From IMG/VR virus record IMGVR_UViG_3300037245_001585, positions 1 to 41,353 of that record: a stretch of DNA of 41,353 nt; one strand, 5' to 3'. Position 1 is the stretch's first letter. Each line of letters opens with the position of its first letter. A program made the position numbers and the translations under genes. Below the pieces are notes generated by a model. The model did not search any database and was not told the DNA's origin. It saw only the letters and a program-made list of their open reading frames with translations. Positions 24,431 to 32,346 of this stretch are shown piece by piece. This DNA is from a virus.

Positions 24431-27285
24431 AAAAACTAATATTATTTTTAGGATTATTTATAATAGGGCTTAACCTATTATCTCAGGACGCCGAAATAGA
24501 TGTCTTGACCCTTAAGGACAGTATGATTCAATACAAAAACAGCACTTTCACTACTTTGATTATTCCACAAAACGACGGAACGGCAAAGTATAAAAATGGA
24601 GCTACACCAATAGTATTTGAAGATTTAACAACTAAAGGTTACGTAGATGCGCTTTTAGCAGGATTAAACCTAACAGAATTTGACGATCCAACAGCCAACG
24701 AAGCAACAAGCACCGCCGTAATTGATACCACACAGGGCGTTTTGGTGACCTTAACAACTACGGGAGTTGATCAAGTAATGCAGCAGCCAACCGACAAGCG
24801 ACGTAGGCGATTTGTATTTATGAATGACAATAGTAGCGTTGCGAATATAACAGTAAGTTTTGATAGTGACAATGAATCTGCATTGATACCTCCGGGGTTC
24901 TTTTATGAAATGGTTTATGATAGCGTTGAGTGGCTGGGATCGAGCATCGCATCAATTGCAACCATCAATCTAAATGGAACAGGATTGAGCGAAGGAGGAT
25001 TAATCGACACAATTACAGGAGATGCAACAACCTTTAATATCAGTGCTGGCGATGGTTTCATAATCGACAATGTGACTGACCACGAAAAACCGATTGTTAC
25101 GCCTGTGTCATGGGATGATATTTTAGATATTCCGATGGCTAATATAGGCACGGTGAATATTAGTCGAGTAGCAATTGACATAACCGGGTCTGTAGTTCAG
25201 CAATCAACTAATTTTACATCCTCTCAATCTAGAACATTGATTGAGATAGGGAACGTGGGGAGTGCCAACAACTTAACTATAACAGCCTATTCAATGACCC
25301 CTAATCTGACGTTTAATAGGGCATTGGATGTATCAGATTTAGCAAGTGCTATCGGCTCTATCAATGCCGCTGGCAATGTATTTTCTGGTTCAGTAGGGGA
25401 TTTAAACTTAGATAAATCAAGCGGAAAAACATATCGAAAAGGGATTAATCACGGGACAGACGACACGTCCCCATCTATAACCACAGACCCGCTATTAACG
25501 TCGGCAACGATTATTTATGGATATAGGAATGGTGCAGGTAAATTAACATTTGACGTGGAGTCCGCAGTCATTCCGGGAATGTATGACGATGGGTCTGGAA
25601 CACTTCAGGCGGTTAGTTCAAATGACTTTTCTATTCAATTAGGGCTTTATTTTGCCGGGAGCAATACGCTTGTAGTTTTATATGGGCAAACAGTTTATAA
25701 CACTTTCACGGACGCTAAAGCCGGACTTGCTGATCCCTTCGAAATCCCAGCCGACATACTAACAGGTGCAACACAACGAACGAAAGCTATACTTAAACAA
25801 AATTTAGCCTCGTTTAGCGACCCTTTAACAGACGGATCTACTTTTGAATTTATCGCATTGAACAGATTTGGAGATTTGGGAGGTGGAGCGAGCGCAACAG
25901 CAACCGATTTACAGCAAGCCTATAATAATAGTGTGCAGCCTCAAATAGCAACCAATAGTGGATTGGGGGCTTTACAAATCAAATCAGGAACGGGCAACGA
26001 CTCCGATAATATTCAGGAGTGGTTAAATAATGCCGGAACGGTCACCGCCTCAGTTGATGGTAGGGGATTTATGTCAATAGATGGCGATTTTGATCTAGGA
26101 GGAGGCGACTTAACATCGACAAATACAAATGCAACTATATTCACAAGTGTAGTCACAGATATAACAATCGGGAACACAGGTTCAGATATATTTTTACGAA
26201 ACAATGTGGAAATAGAAGGCGATTTAGAAGTAGACAATATTTTCCCATCGAGCAATGGAATTTATGATTTAGGCTCTACTCTACTAAAATGGAATAACAT
26301 ATATACCGAAGAGTTAGTAGTGACAGCTAATGGAATTGATATAATAGGAGAAACAACAACGCAAGATATAGTATCACAAGCTGGCTCAACTTTCGATATT
26401 GGATCACTAACTAATGGTTACGTTGATGGTTATTGTGAAGCGATTAAAACACACGTTACTACTGCAAGCCTTTACGATGCAGTAGTAACCACTTTAGACA
26501 TCGGAGGTGCATCAACAGCAACAAATATCGGAGCAGCTACTGGCACTACTACTATTGGTAATGACTTAGAGGTAAGGGGCAATTTGGGGGTAGGGACATC
26601 GACTCCCCAGAGAGATCTTGTTGTACACGATGCGACTAATGCTGTATTTCAACTCACGAATAACACTTCTGGTGTAACTAATGTTGATGGATTACTAATT
26701 AACATTGTAGGGGTAGATGTTAATATAAGTAATCAAGAAGCTGGTGTAATGGAATTTGGCACGAATGGAACTAATGCTATCTCTATTAGCTCTTCTCAAA
26801 ATGTTGATTTTACGTCGCTAGGTACAGGAGCAGTATTTTCAAACGCAGGAGTATTAACAAACTCCGATCCTTCTTCTGCAAGCTATAAAGAGAATATAGT
26901 AGATATGCCAAATATCACAAATAAAATGATGCAAACTCGACCTGTTGGATTTGTTGTTAAAACAGACTCAACAAGAAGAGTAAGAGCAGGTTTTATAGCA
27001 GGGTACGAAGAGGGAGAGTTTGGCAATGTTTTCCCTAACCAGATTGAAGCAATAGATTCTACTCATTATGGTATTAAAACAACTGAAATTGTGGCTTTAA
27101 ATACGAAGTTTATACAGGAGGTTTATACTAAAATGATGAACAGAACAATCTCGCTTAACAATAAAGTTGATAGCCTAGAGTTTGAATACCTATCCTTAAG
27201 GTCAGAGTTTGACACGTTTGTAGAAAGCCAAGGGATAAAAGATTCTATTATGAACGCTAAATTAGACTCTTTATTGAGCCAGTAA
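24427..27285 (+). CDS. Tail fibre with S74 intramolecular chaperone domain
   Basis: A 952-residue fibre. The last 137 residues form a peptidase S74 chaperone domain that starts SSASYKENIV (816), where the serine and lysine of the self-cleaving dyad are expected, and ends in a coiled coil with regularly spaced DSL motifs. Upstream are fibre repeats such as YDLGSTLLKWNNIYTEELVV and a long Thr/Gly/Asn-rich beta region. The N-terminus MKKLILFLGLFIIGLNLLSQ reads as a Sec signal peptide, odd for a virion protein. A later ATG near residue 33 would remove it, but the ATGA overlap favours this start. Confidence 0.8.
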   Translation: MKKLILFLGLFIIGLNLLSQDAEIDVLTLKDSMIQYKNSTFTTLIIPQNDGTAKYKNGATPIVFEDLTTKGYVDALLAGLNLTEFDDPTANEATSTAVIDTTQGVLVTLTTTGVDQVMQQPTDKRRRRFVFMNDNSSVANITVSFDSDNESALIPPGFFYEMVYDSVEWLGSSIASIATINLNGTGLSEGGLIDTITGDATTFNISAGDGFIIDNVTDHEKPIVTPVSWDDILDIPMANIGTVNISRVAIDITGSVVQQSTNFTSSQSRTLIEIGNVGSANNLTITAYSMTPNLTFNRALDVSDLASAIGSINAAGNVFSGSVGDLNLDKSSGKTYRKGINHGTDDTSPSITTDPLLTSATIIYGYRNGAGKLTFDVESAVIPGMYDDGSGTLQAVSSNDFSIQLGLYFAGSNTLVVLYGQTVYNTFTDAKAGLADPFEIPADILTGATQRTKAILKQNLASFSDPLTDGSTFEFIALNRFGDLGGGASATATDLQQAYNNSVQPQIATNSGLGALQIKSGTGNDSDNIQEWLNNAGTVTASVDGRGFMSIDGDFDLGGGDLTSTNTNATIFTSVVTDITIGNTGSDIFLRNNVEIEGDLEVDNIFPSSNGIYDLGSTLLKWNNIYTEELVVTANGIDIIGETTTQDIVSQAGSTFDIGSLTNGYVDGYCEAIKTHVTTASLYDAVVTTLDIGGASTATNIGAATGTTTIGNDLEVRGNLGVGTSTPQRDLVVHDATNAVFQLTNNTSGVTNVDGLLINIVGVDVNISNQEAGVMEFGTNGTNAISISSSQNVDFTSLGTGAVFSNAGVLTNSDPSSASYKENIVDMPNITNKMMQTRPVGFVVKTDSTRRVRAGFIAGYEEGEFGNVFPNQIEAIDSTHYGIKTTEIVALNTKFIQEVYTKMMNRTISLNNKVDSLEFEYLSLRSEFDTFVESQGIKDSIMNAKLDSLLSQ

Positions 27286-27329
27286 GGCACGATAATTGCA
27301 TATACTTAAATAAACAATAGCAATGTGTT

Positions 27330-27431
27330 ATGCGAGTATTTGTAATAGAAGTAGCCGTCCCTTTGTTCGTCCTGTTTGTTATGCCTGTAGCATTTTATGT
27401 AATTAAGTATTGGAGTGTGGCAAAAAAGTAA
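27330..27431 (+). CDS. Single-pass membrane peptide (33 aa)
   Basis: Almost all of the peptide is hydrophobic (FVIEVAVPLFVLFVMPVAFY), with a basic tail (YWSVAKK). It begins the lysis region and could be a holin accessory or antiholin-like peptide. Alternative ATGs in other frames exist, so confidence is limited. Confidence 0.4.
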   Translation: MRVFVIEVAVPLFVLFVMPVAFYVIKYWSVAKK

Positions 27432-27439
27432 TATCTTTA
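27410..27439 (+). promoter_or_regulatory. Promoter of the lysis cassette
   Basis: TTG at 27410-27412, a 19-base spacer and TATCTTTA at 27432-27439 match the Bacteroidetes promoter pattern closely. A second TATCTTTA overlaps at 27438-27445. The start would be near 27446, twenty bases before the next gene. Confidence 0.55.
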
Positions 27440-27464
27440 TCTTTATTAACTTAATATTCATATT

Positions 27465-27539
27465 ATGAAAAATTACAAGATGCCAGACCCGCCAGTAGTC
27501 CCAAAACCAGACCCGAATCCAGACCCACCAGATGACTAA
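27465..27539 (+). CDS. Proline- and aspartate-rich peptide (24 aa)
   Basis: After MKNYK come repeated PD units (MPDPPVVPKPDPNPDPPDD). The gene follows the promoter and abuts the membrane gene. The composition is striking, but the short length leaves function open. Confidence 0.4.
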   Translation: MKNYKMPDPPVVPKPDPNPDPPDD

Positions 27540-27541
27540 AT

Positions 27542-27904
27542 ATGAACTGCAAGAAATTAAATAGCTATTTACCTATTGTAGCGGTGTCTATTGGCATCGT
27601 TGCAATATTAGCATATAATCTGATATGGTGGATTACTGATGTAAAAATTAGTGTGATATTATACTGGTCGTTTATGATTGAAATAGCTATATTAAGTGGG
27701 GTTCATGTCGGCAAATATAGAAACAGATTTGCAAGGGCTATTCTCGTAATGGCGTGGACTTCACATAGTGCAATGGCTTTATCGTTAATGTGTTATTATC
27801 TGTATTTTAATAGTTTTAGATATCTGCCATTTTACTCGATGGGATTAGGATTAATGATAGCTATTATTTACTTTTTTTACGAACTGATAAAATCTAAAAA
27901 ATAA
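27542..27904 (+). CDS. Four-helix membrane protein, holin candidate
   Basis: The protein has four hydrophobic segments (about 9-31, 37-55, 65-87 and 95-115) and a basic tail KSKK. It belongs to the group of membrane genes upstream of the endolysin, the usual position for a holin. It overlaps the next gene by one base. No named family is recognised. Confidence 0.5.
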   Translation: MNCKKLNSYLPIVAVSIGIVAILAYNLIWWITDVKISVILYWSFMIEIAILSGVHVGKYRNRFARAILVMAWTSHSAMALSLMCYYLYFNSFRYLPFYSMGLGLMIAIIYFFYELIKSKK

Positions 27905-28206
27905 TGTTCACAAGCATGACCTCCGCAGATGCAGCCGTTGCCATTACGTGCATCGGATTAATTCTAACCGTAATATGGCAGACACGAAGAACGCTAAATA
28001 ATAAACTTGAAAAAAAAGCCGACCTAAAATACGTGGACGATATGTTCGTTCAGCAATCTAAGATATTAAAGGCTCACTCTGAAACTGAAAAAGCCTATAG
28101 ATCCGCCGAAAAGGCATATAGAGAAGGATACGATAAGGAAATAAAAGCGATACGCGACGATACGAGGGAGATTAGAAAGATGGTAAATGGTAATAAAATA
28201 AACTAA
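27904..28206 (+). CDS. Membrane-anchored coiled-coil protein (XhlA-like layout)
   Basis: One N-terminal membrane helix (about 9-26, AAVAITCIGLILTVIWQT) is followed by a charged coiled coil (about 35-95, with a repeated ETEKAYRSAEKAYREGYDKE). This is similar in layout to phage XhlA/hemolysin-type lysis helpers, though these usually carry the helix at the C-terminus. It lies just before the endolysin and probably helps lysis. The call is by architecture. Confidence 0.5.
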   Translation: MFTSMTSADAAVAITCIGLILTVIWQTRRTLNNKLEKKADLKYVDDMFVQQSKILKAHSETEKAYRSAEKAYREGYDKEIKAIRDDTREIRKMVNGNKIN

Positions 28207-28216
28207 TACCGAATAG

Positions 28217-28540
28217 ATGAAAATAAAAAAAGGCGCAAACATCCAAGGGATAGATATCAGAATACGCCCGATATTAGTAGCAGCCGAAAGACTATGGAAA
28301 GAATTTGGTCAGCAACTTGTAATTACGTGCGGGACGGAGGGAACGCATTCAGCGAGAAGCCTACACTATTACGGATTAGCCTTAGACCTCAGAATTAATT
28401 ATTTCACCCTCGAACAGCAAACAGATATAGCCAACCTTTTACGTGTAAGACTTCAAGAGATAGACAAGCATTTTGACGTAGTTTTACACTCTACACATAT
28501 TCATGTCGAATTTGACCTATTTAAAATTATCATACTTTAG
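28217..28540 (+). CDS. Endolysin, M15-type peptidase
   Basis: A 107-residue enzyme with both M15 signatures: SLHYYGLALDLR (48-59), giving the zinc ligands H50 and D57, and HSTHIHVEFD (91-100), giving the catalytic acid and third histidine. Such enzymes cut peptide stems of the cell wall (L-Ala-D-Glu or D-Ala-D-Ala type). It lacks a signal peptide, so a holin is needed for release. Its length is normal for compact phage M15 endolysins. Confidence 0.85.
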   Translation: MKIKKGANIQGIDIRIRPILVAAERLWKEFGQQLVITCGTEGTHSARSLHYYGLALDLRINYFTLEQQTDIANLLRVRLQEIDKHFDVVLHSTHIHVEFDLFKIIIL

Positions 28541-28542
28541 AT

Positions 28543-28614
28543 ATGTTTCTAGCTTTAGTAATAATTGTGTTTTTAATCAAAATTGCTTATTTTACCGACT
28601 TTAACAAATATTAG
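28543..28614 (+). CDS. 23-residue membrane peptide
   Basis: A hydrophobic helix (MFLALVIIVFLIKIAYF) with a polar tail sits between the endolysin and the holin-like gene. Spacing and composition support it; function is unknown. Confidence 0.35.
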   Translation: MFLALVIIVFLIKIAYFTDFNKY

Positions 28615-28619
28615 ATATT

Positions 28620-28829
28620 ATGAAACTCATAAACTTTATTGGAAAATTCTTTACAGACAAATCCGGCAACCCATCAAGCAAGAGATTAACTGGGTTTACA
28701 GCTTTAGGATTAGTTGTAGTTTTTGCCCTTAAATCACTATCAGGCGTTGATATCAATATGGAAATGTTTTATATTTTGGTTTCTTTGATTGGATATACTG
28801 GCACATTATCTGTAATTGAAAAGAAATGA
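28620..28829 (+). CDS. Holin-like protein (two membrane helices)
   Basis: The N-terminus MKLINFIGKFFTDKSGNPSS followed by KRLTGF and two hydrophobic helices (about 25-41 and 48-64) resembles a group of small phage holin-like proteins with the 'D-GNPSSKR' motif. Its place directly after the endolysin supports a lysis role. The stop overlaps the next start (ATGA). Confidence 0.6.
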   Translation: MKLINFIGKFFTDKSGNPSSKRLTGFTALGLVVVFALKSLSGVDINMEMFYILVSLIGYTGTLSVIEKK

Positions 28830-28987
28830 AACACTACGATATAATGTGGTGGTTAATGGTCGGAATCATAGTCTTTTGCATGATGGGAATTGGCGCAAGA
28901 TGCACAAAATCTGCAATCGAAAACGATTATCGGAAATCTAACAGCCTGAATATAACCACAGAACAAAAACTTTTGGATAATAATTAA
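28826..28987 (+). CDS. Small membrane protein (53 aa)
   Basis: One helix (WWLMVGIIVFCMMGIGA) with a polar C-terminal half that ends in asparagine and lysine residues. It is coupled to the holin-like gene by ATGA and may be part of the lysis set, for example an antiholin or spanin helper. Confidence 0.45.
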   Translation: MKHYDIMWWLMVGIIVFCMMGIGARCTKSAIENDYRKSNSLNITTEQKLLDNN

Positions 28988-29015
28988 TTGTAATCACTAC
29001 AGAAACATTACTTAT

Positions 29016-29549
29016 ATGAAATCAATCTTAATAATATTACTGGCTCTTTTCTCTTCATGCCTAACAGTTAAGCGAATAGAAAAGAACTGTGATAAGTTTG
29101 CAAAAATATGTGTAACTGAAACCGCAATTGAAACAATAATCAGAGACACAACCATCTACATTAAAGATACCGTATTTTTAACGCTACCAAAAGACACGGT
29201 AGTTATTACCAAAAAGGTGAAGATAATCGAAGGAAAGGCGCAAATGAGTCCCATACACAAAGAATTTGGCTATATTGGAATGGATGCCGGAGTAATAGAT
29301 TCTAAATTGTGGGGCAAAGCGTACTTTCTTGATCCTGAGATAATATTTCCAAGAGTGGATACAGTTACAATAACTAAATATATTGTTAAAGAATCTAAAA
29401 AAGAAGTTGTTCAGTTGCCGCCAGAAAAGTATATTCCGGGATTCTATAATTTTACATTCTGGTTTTTTATTGGTGCGGTGCTGTTGATAGGTGGGTATGT
29501 GTTTATAAAATTCAGTTCAATAATAGGATTTATCAAAGGGTTAAAGTAA
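29016..29549 (+). CDS. Probable unimolecular spanin (lipoprotein with C-terminal membrane helix)
   Basis: Residues 1-15 (MKSILIILLALFSSC) form a lipoprotein signal with a lipobox ending at C15. Residues 146-168 (FTFWFFIGAVLLIGGYVFI) form a membrane helix near the C-terminus. A protein tied to the outer membrane by lipid at one end and to the inner membrane by a helix at the other is the layout of a u-spanin such as T1 gp11, which fuses the two membranes after endolysin action. The linker of about 130 residues is beta-prone and threonine-rich. It ends the lysis cassette. Confidence 0.65.
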   Translation: MKSILIILLALFSSCLTVKRIEKNCDKFAKICVTETAIETIIRDTTIYIKDTVFLTLPKDTVVITKKVKIIEGKAQMSPIHKEFGYIGMDAGVIDSKLWGKAYFLDPEIIFPRVDTVTITKYIVKESKKEVVQLPPEKYIPGFYNFTFWFFIGAVLLIGGYVFIKFSSIIGFIKGLK

Positions 29550-29574
29550 CTTAGTAAAGTGATATTCCTCTCAC

Positions 29575-29603
29575 GCCTCTCAATGAAGCGCACCCGGAGA
29601 GGC
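29575..29603 (+). other. Hairpin upstream of the late terminator
   Basis: GCCTCTC and GAGAGGC pair over 7 bases around a 15-base loop, followed by a short T-rich stretch (CTTTC). It may be a first weak terminator before the stronger one at 29632. Confidence 0.45.
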
Positions 29604-29631
29604 TTTCAAAAACGTATTAATTATTATTAAG

Positions 29632-29662
29632 AAGCCCGGAGCGTCAAGTTCCGGGCTTTTTA
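29632..29662 (+). terminator. Strong terminator between convergent late and accessory genes
   Basis: AAGCCCGGA and TTCCGGGCTTTTT form a long G/C-rich stem with a T-tract. It ends the late operon. The opposite strand also shows a stem followed by CTTCTTAAT, so it may work in both directions for the minus-strand gene that converges on it. Confidence 0.85.
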
Positions 29663-29723
29663 ATGCTGAAGCGTAAATAGATATCTCCTTTCTATAGTTT
29701 AATGCAAGGGAATATCTCGCTTC

Positions 29724-30014
29724 TTATTGCTTATTGCTTATTTCTATCATTTTATCAATGGCTCTATATGCACTATCTCTGTAAGCCCACCACATATCCA
29801 TGTTTCCTAATACACCGCCTGAAGAATCTTGCATCATATTATAATAATGGACTAAATCATGCGCTTTATTAAACTCCACGGTCAAGCTATCTGTAACATT
29901 CTTTTTGCGATCAGCCTCCTTTATCTCCAGCCTAATACCCCAGCCGCCACATAGCAATAAAATATAAATTGCAAAATGTTTTATTCTAAAAACCTTTCTC
30001 GATATATTCATCAT
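29724..30014 (-). CDS. Membrane-anchored accessory protein (96 aa), paralogue of the gene at 32353
   Basis: A hydrophobic N-terminal segment (FAIYILLLCGGWGI) precedes a helical soluble part that reads DSLTVEFNKAHDL and later RDSAYRAIDKMIEI. The same pattern, DSLNIEFDKAIEM, occurs in the lipoprotein at 32353. It is the only minus-strand gene left of 34,967 and ends facing the terminator at 29632. Small exported proteins of this type often change the host surface (superinfection exclusion), but that is a guess. Confidence 0.55.
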   Translation of the reverse strand: MMNISRKVFRIKHFAIYILLLCGGWGIRLEIKEADRKKNVTDSLTVEFNKAHDLVHYYNMMQDSSGGVLGNMDMWWAYRDSAYRAIDKMIEISNKQ

Positions 30015-30068
30015 TAAATCTTTTAATTAAACATACACAAACCTACAGCTAAAAAACTTTCCAAAACC

Positions 30069-30111
30069 TGATTTAAATCATATAAAACCGAAAAGATTCG
30101 TTGTAACTTGC
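30069..30111 (+). promoter_or_regulatory. Promoter with palindromic box, copy 1
   Basis: TGATTTAAATCATATAAAA (30069-30087) holds a perfect 12-base palindrome. After 16 bases comes TAACTTGC (30104-30111), similar to the Bacteroidetes -7 element. The same 19 bases with the same spacing occur on the minus strand at 38323-38299. The palindrome centre lies 33 bases before the -7 centre, near -42, a normal activator position. A dedicated TTTG at -33 is missing, which fits activator-driven transcription. Confidence 0.55.
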
Positions 30112-30138
30112 GAGTATGTTAAACTAATAAAAACGAAG

Positions 30139-30330
30139 ATGAAAACTTCAATTAAAATTACATCGAGACTGATAACCCTTTTTATAATCAAAAAACTTGA
30201 ACGATTAAATGTTTCATTTATTGAGACTGAAACATCAATAGTGGCAGATATCGACCCATCAAGGGCATGGAGTATGAATATAATAGAATCTGGTGGCGGA
30301 TTTGGAGACTATGAACCTGTTTTAAATTAA
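30139..30330 (+). CDS. Hypothetical protein (63 aa)
   Basis: First gene of the accessory run, reading from the palindromic promoter. The protein is small, basic at the start and ends in a glycine-rich loop (SGGGFGDYEPVLN). No family is recognised. Confidence 0.45.
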   Translation: MKTSIKITSRLITLFIIKKLERLNVSFIETETSIVADIDPSRAWSMNIIESGGGFGDYEPVLN

Positions 30331-30331
30331 T

Positions 30332-30412
30332 ATGAAACAACCGAATACTATTATGAGCTGTAATATTTCAAACGATACAAATGTAATAAACCTATTTAAA
30401 GATGAATCATAA
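30332..30412 (+). CDS. Possible 26-residue peptide
   Basis: A short frame (MKQPNTIMSCNISNDTNVIN) follows the previous stop by one base and overlaps the next gene by 11 bases. It is supported only by operon-like packing. Confidence 0.3.
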   Translation: MKQPNTIMSCNISNDTNVINLFKDES

Positions 30413-30677
30413 TACCTTAAAGAAAACGGAATTAATTGTACGCGAAGATAATACTATTTATGGCGAATATGATTATATTGATTTGCTGCAATTGAAAATA
30501 GAGATAATAAAAGGCAATATAAACGAACGGTTATATTACAGAAATGAACACGGAGGGATTGAGCAAATAGACGAGTTTGGATGCAGTAGTTATCTTGACT
30601 TTGAAAACGTAATGGATCTGTTACACACTGTAGTAAAATTACAAATGGGGAAAAGAATTAAACTCAAAAACTCTTAA
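30402..30677 (+). CDS. Hypothetical protein (91 aa)
   Basis: An acidic, helical soluble protein (IDLLQLKIEIIKGNINERLY) without a recognised domain. It is tightly spaced with its neighbours in the accessory operon. Confidence 0.5.
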   Translation: MNHNTLKKTELIVREDNTIYGEYDYIDLLQLKIEIIKGNINERLYYRNEHGGIEQIDEFGCSSYLDFENVMDLLHTVVKLQMGKRIKLKNS

Positions 30678-30679
30678 TT

Positions 30680-30853
30680 ATGGCATACCTAGCGGTGGAT
30701 AAAAAAGGTAAATATCATTTAAGCCTATCTAAACCAGTAAAAATACACGGCTCTTTAATTCAGGCGTCATTTAGTACTGTAATTAAAATATATAATGTAA
30801 AAGATCTGATAAACAGATCATTAACTTGGGATGATGAACCCGTAGAAATATAA
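30680..30853 (+). CDS. Hypothetical protein (57 aa)
   Basis: The start follows the previous stop by two bases. The short beta-rich protein MAYLAVDKKGKYHLSLSKPV ends in acidic residues. It resembles small phage proteins that begin 'yLavdk-G', but no function is known to me. Confidence 0.45.
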   Translation: MAYLAVDKKGKYHLSLSKPVKIHGSLIQASFSTVIKIYNVKDLINRSLTWDDEPVEI

Positions 30854-30856
30854 GAT

Positions 30857-31039
30857 ATGACAAAGAAAGGCAGCGAATTAATATTCATTAACAGGATAGA
30901 CAAAAAGGGCGAAATATTAAAACCTGTACCTAAACCGTATCTATTCAAAAATGCTAAATTTGAATTATATCGCCTTTCAATAAATTATGACACATATATC
31001 GCCATCGGATTCAATTCCTTTGTTGTAAAATTAAAATAA
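30857..31039 (+). CDS. Hypothetical protein (60 aa)
   Basis: A basic, beta-prone small protein (MTKKGSELIFINRIDKKGEI). It starts three bases after the previous stop and ends one base before the next gene. Not recognised. Confidence 0.45.
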   Translation: MTKKGSELIFINRIDKKGEILKPVPKPYLFKNAKFELYRLSINYDTYIAIGFNSFVVKLK

Positions 31040-31040
31040 T

Positions 31041-31232
31041 ATGAGCGACGAAAACAAAATTATCATATCACTGTGTGTATTTGTAGTTGTAGCCATTAGT
31101 GGTATATTAGCTACATGGTCATGTCCTGACAGACTAAAGGATTTAGGAATGGCTCTCACACTTCTAATTTCAGTAGGGGCAGGTATAATAGCGAGAACAG
31201 CATTAGAAGATCCTTATTTTGATGAAAAGTAA
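31041..31232 (+). CDS. Two-helix membrane protein (63 aa)
   Basis: Two membrane helices (about 6-26 and 34-51) flank a short loop with a cysteine (TWSCPDRLKDLG), with an acidic tail. The layout is similar to small holins or membrane effectors, but the gene lies away from the lysis cassette, so the role is open. Confidence 0.5.
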   Translation: MSDENKIIISLCVFVVVAISGILATWSCPDRLKDLGMALTLLISVGAGIIARTALEDPYFDEK

Positions 31233-31250
31233 CAACATAAATAAACAAAA

Positions 31251-31385
31251 ATGGAGCTAAATAAAGCAGTAGAGATATTGCGATGGTACACCAAGTATAG
31301 GCGTGGAACAAAACATCAAATGAGATACAAGAGCCAAGAAATTAGCTTGGCGATTGATATTGTAATTAGAAACGTAACTAAATAA
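31251..31385 (+). CDS. Small basic protein (44 aa)
   Basis: A helical, arginine- and lysine-rich peptide (MELNKAVEILRWYTKYRRGT). It could bind nucleic acid. Not recognised. Confidence 0.4.
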   Translation: MELNKAVEILRWYTKYRRGTKHQMRYKSQEISLAIDIVIRNVTK

Positions 31386-31391
31386 TAAGGC

Positions 31392-31730
31392 ATGAAAACA
31401 AAATTAAACTACTACTATGACGAAGGTGGTATTTTCTGCACTCACACAAAACTAAAGTGCCATATTAAAAGCCCTGTTCCGGGCGCGTGCTGTTTTGATT
31501 GCATAAGGAATCCTGAAGTGCCTAATGTTATATTTCATTATTATGAGTCTTCACCAAAATATGAGGTGCAAATAAAAAACGTCGTATTGGATATTATTGA
31601 TTTAGAATGTCTCTTTAAAGTAAACCAATTAGGAGTGAACGGATGGATGCTAGTTAATGTAACTAGAGAAATAACGTCTGTAAGCAAAAAAGCTATACAC
31701 GTATTAACGTATAATAAAATCATAAAATAA
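31392..31730 (+). CDS. Cysteine-containing hypothetical protein (112 aa)
   Basis: Cysteines at the start (FCTHTKLKCHIKSPVPGACC, then FDC) form a possible metal site. The rest is a compact alpha-beta segment (NVVLDIIDLECLFKVNQLG). No family is recognised. Confidence 0.5.
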   Translation: MKTKLNYYYDEGGIFCTHTKLKCHIKSPVPGACCFDCIRNPEVPNVIFHYYESSPKYEVQIKNVVLDIIDLECLFKVNQLGVNGWMLVNVTREITSVSKKAIHVLTYNKIIK

Positions 31731-31736
31731 TCATAT

Positions 31737-31910
31737 ATGAAAAAATTCAAAGGGCTTAATGTGCCAGAGATTACCACAACAAAACGAGAGAAGTTGTGCA
31801 ATGCTATAAGAGAATCTTATTCATGCGTTGATGTTGAGTGTGATAAGTGTGTCTATAGTGGGCATAATTATGAGGAATATAACGAATATCTAAAATCAAA
31901 CAATAAATAA
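31737..31910 (+). CDS. Small cysteine-rich protein (57 aa)
   Basis: Cysteines in the centre (SYSCVDVECDKCVYSGHNYE) could form a zinc site of four ligands with the histidine. The next gene starts one base after its stop, suggesting coupling. Confidence 0.45.
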   Translation: MKKFKGLNVPEITTTKREKLCNAIRESYSCVDVECDKCVYSGHNYEEYNEYLKSNNK

Positions 31911-31911
31911 A

Positions 31912-32088
31912 ATGGAAAAACTACTAAACGAAAAAGCCCGGATACTAAAGACAGGCAAAACAGGCAAAATCCAGAGCATAGGTAACTACAAAACGCCTAA
32001 CAGATTGATTCTGGTACTTATGAACAGGAAAAAGAAAACGCTCGTATATGGGCGGGGTAAAGTTGAGATTGTTAACCCTAAAAATTGA
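31912..32088 (+). CDS. Small basic protein (58 aa)
   Basis: A lysine-rich protein with alternating strands (GKTGKIQSIGNYKTPNRLIL, then KKTLVYGRGKVEIVNP), which looks like a small SH3/KOW-like barrel. That fold would bind nucleic acid, but this is inference from the pattern only. Confidence 0.4.
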   Translation: MEKLLNEKARILKTGKTGKIQSIGNYKTPNRLILVLMNRKKKTLVYGRGKVEIVNPKN

Positions 32089-32091
32089 GAT

Positions 32092-32346
32092 ATGAGAGAT
32101 TTAAAATTAATATTAATCCTAATACTTATATTTCTAGTCGTGTCGTGTGTTCCCTTCGTTCCAGAAGAAAACACTTTAAACACCAAAGGAGAGCGGTACA
32201 ATACAAATAGAAAGAAAAGAGATTGGGATAATGATATTGAAATAATAAAGGTTAGAGACTGCGAATATGTATTCTGGCATAATGGATACGGTTCGGACAT
32301 GGAGCATTACGAAGGGTGTACTAATCCAATACATTATAAAAACTAA
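32092..32346 (+). CDS. Small lipoprotein (84 aa)
   Basis: The N-terminus MRDLKLILILILIFLVVSC ends in a lipobox at C19. The mature part is polar with two further cysteines (VRDCEYVFWHNGYG, HYEGCTNP). It would be anchored to a membrane facing the periplasm. Phage lipoproteins often block superinfection at the receptor or DNA entry step; nothing here proves it. Confidence 0.55.
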   Translation: MRDLKLILILILIFLVVSCVPFVPEENTLNTKGERYNTNRKKRDWDNDIEIIKVRDCEYVFWHNGYGSDMEHYEGCTNPIHYKN

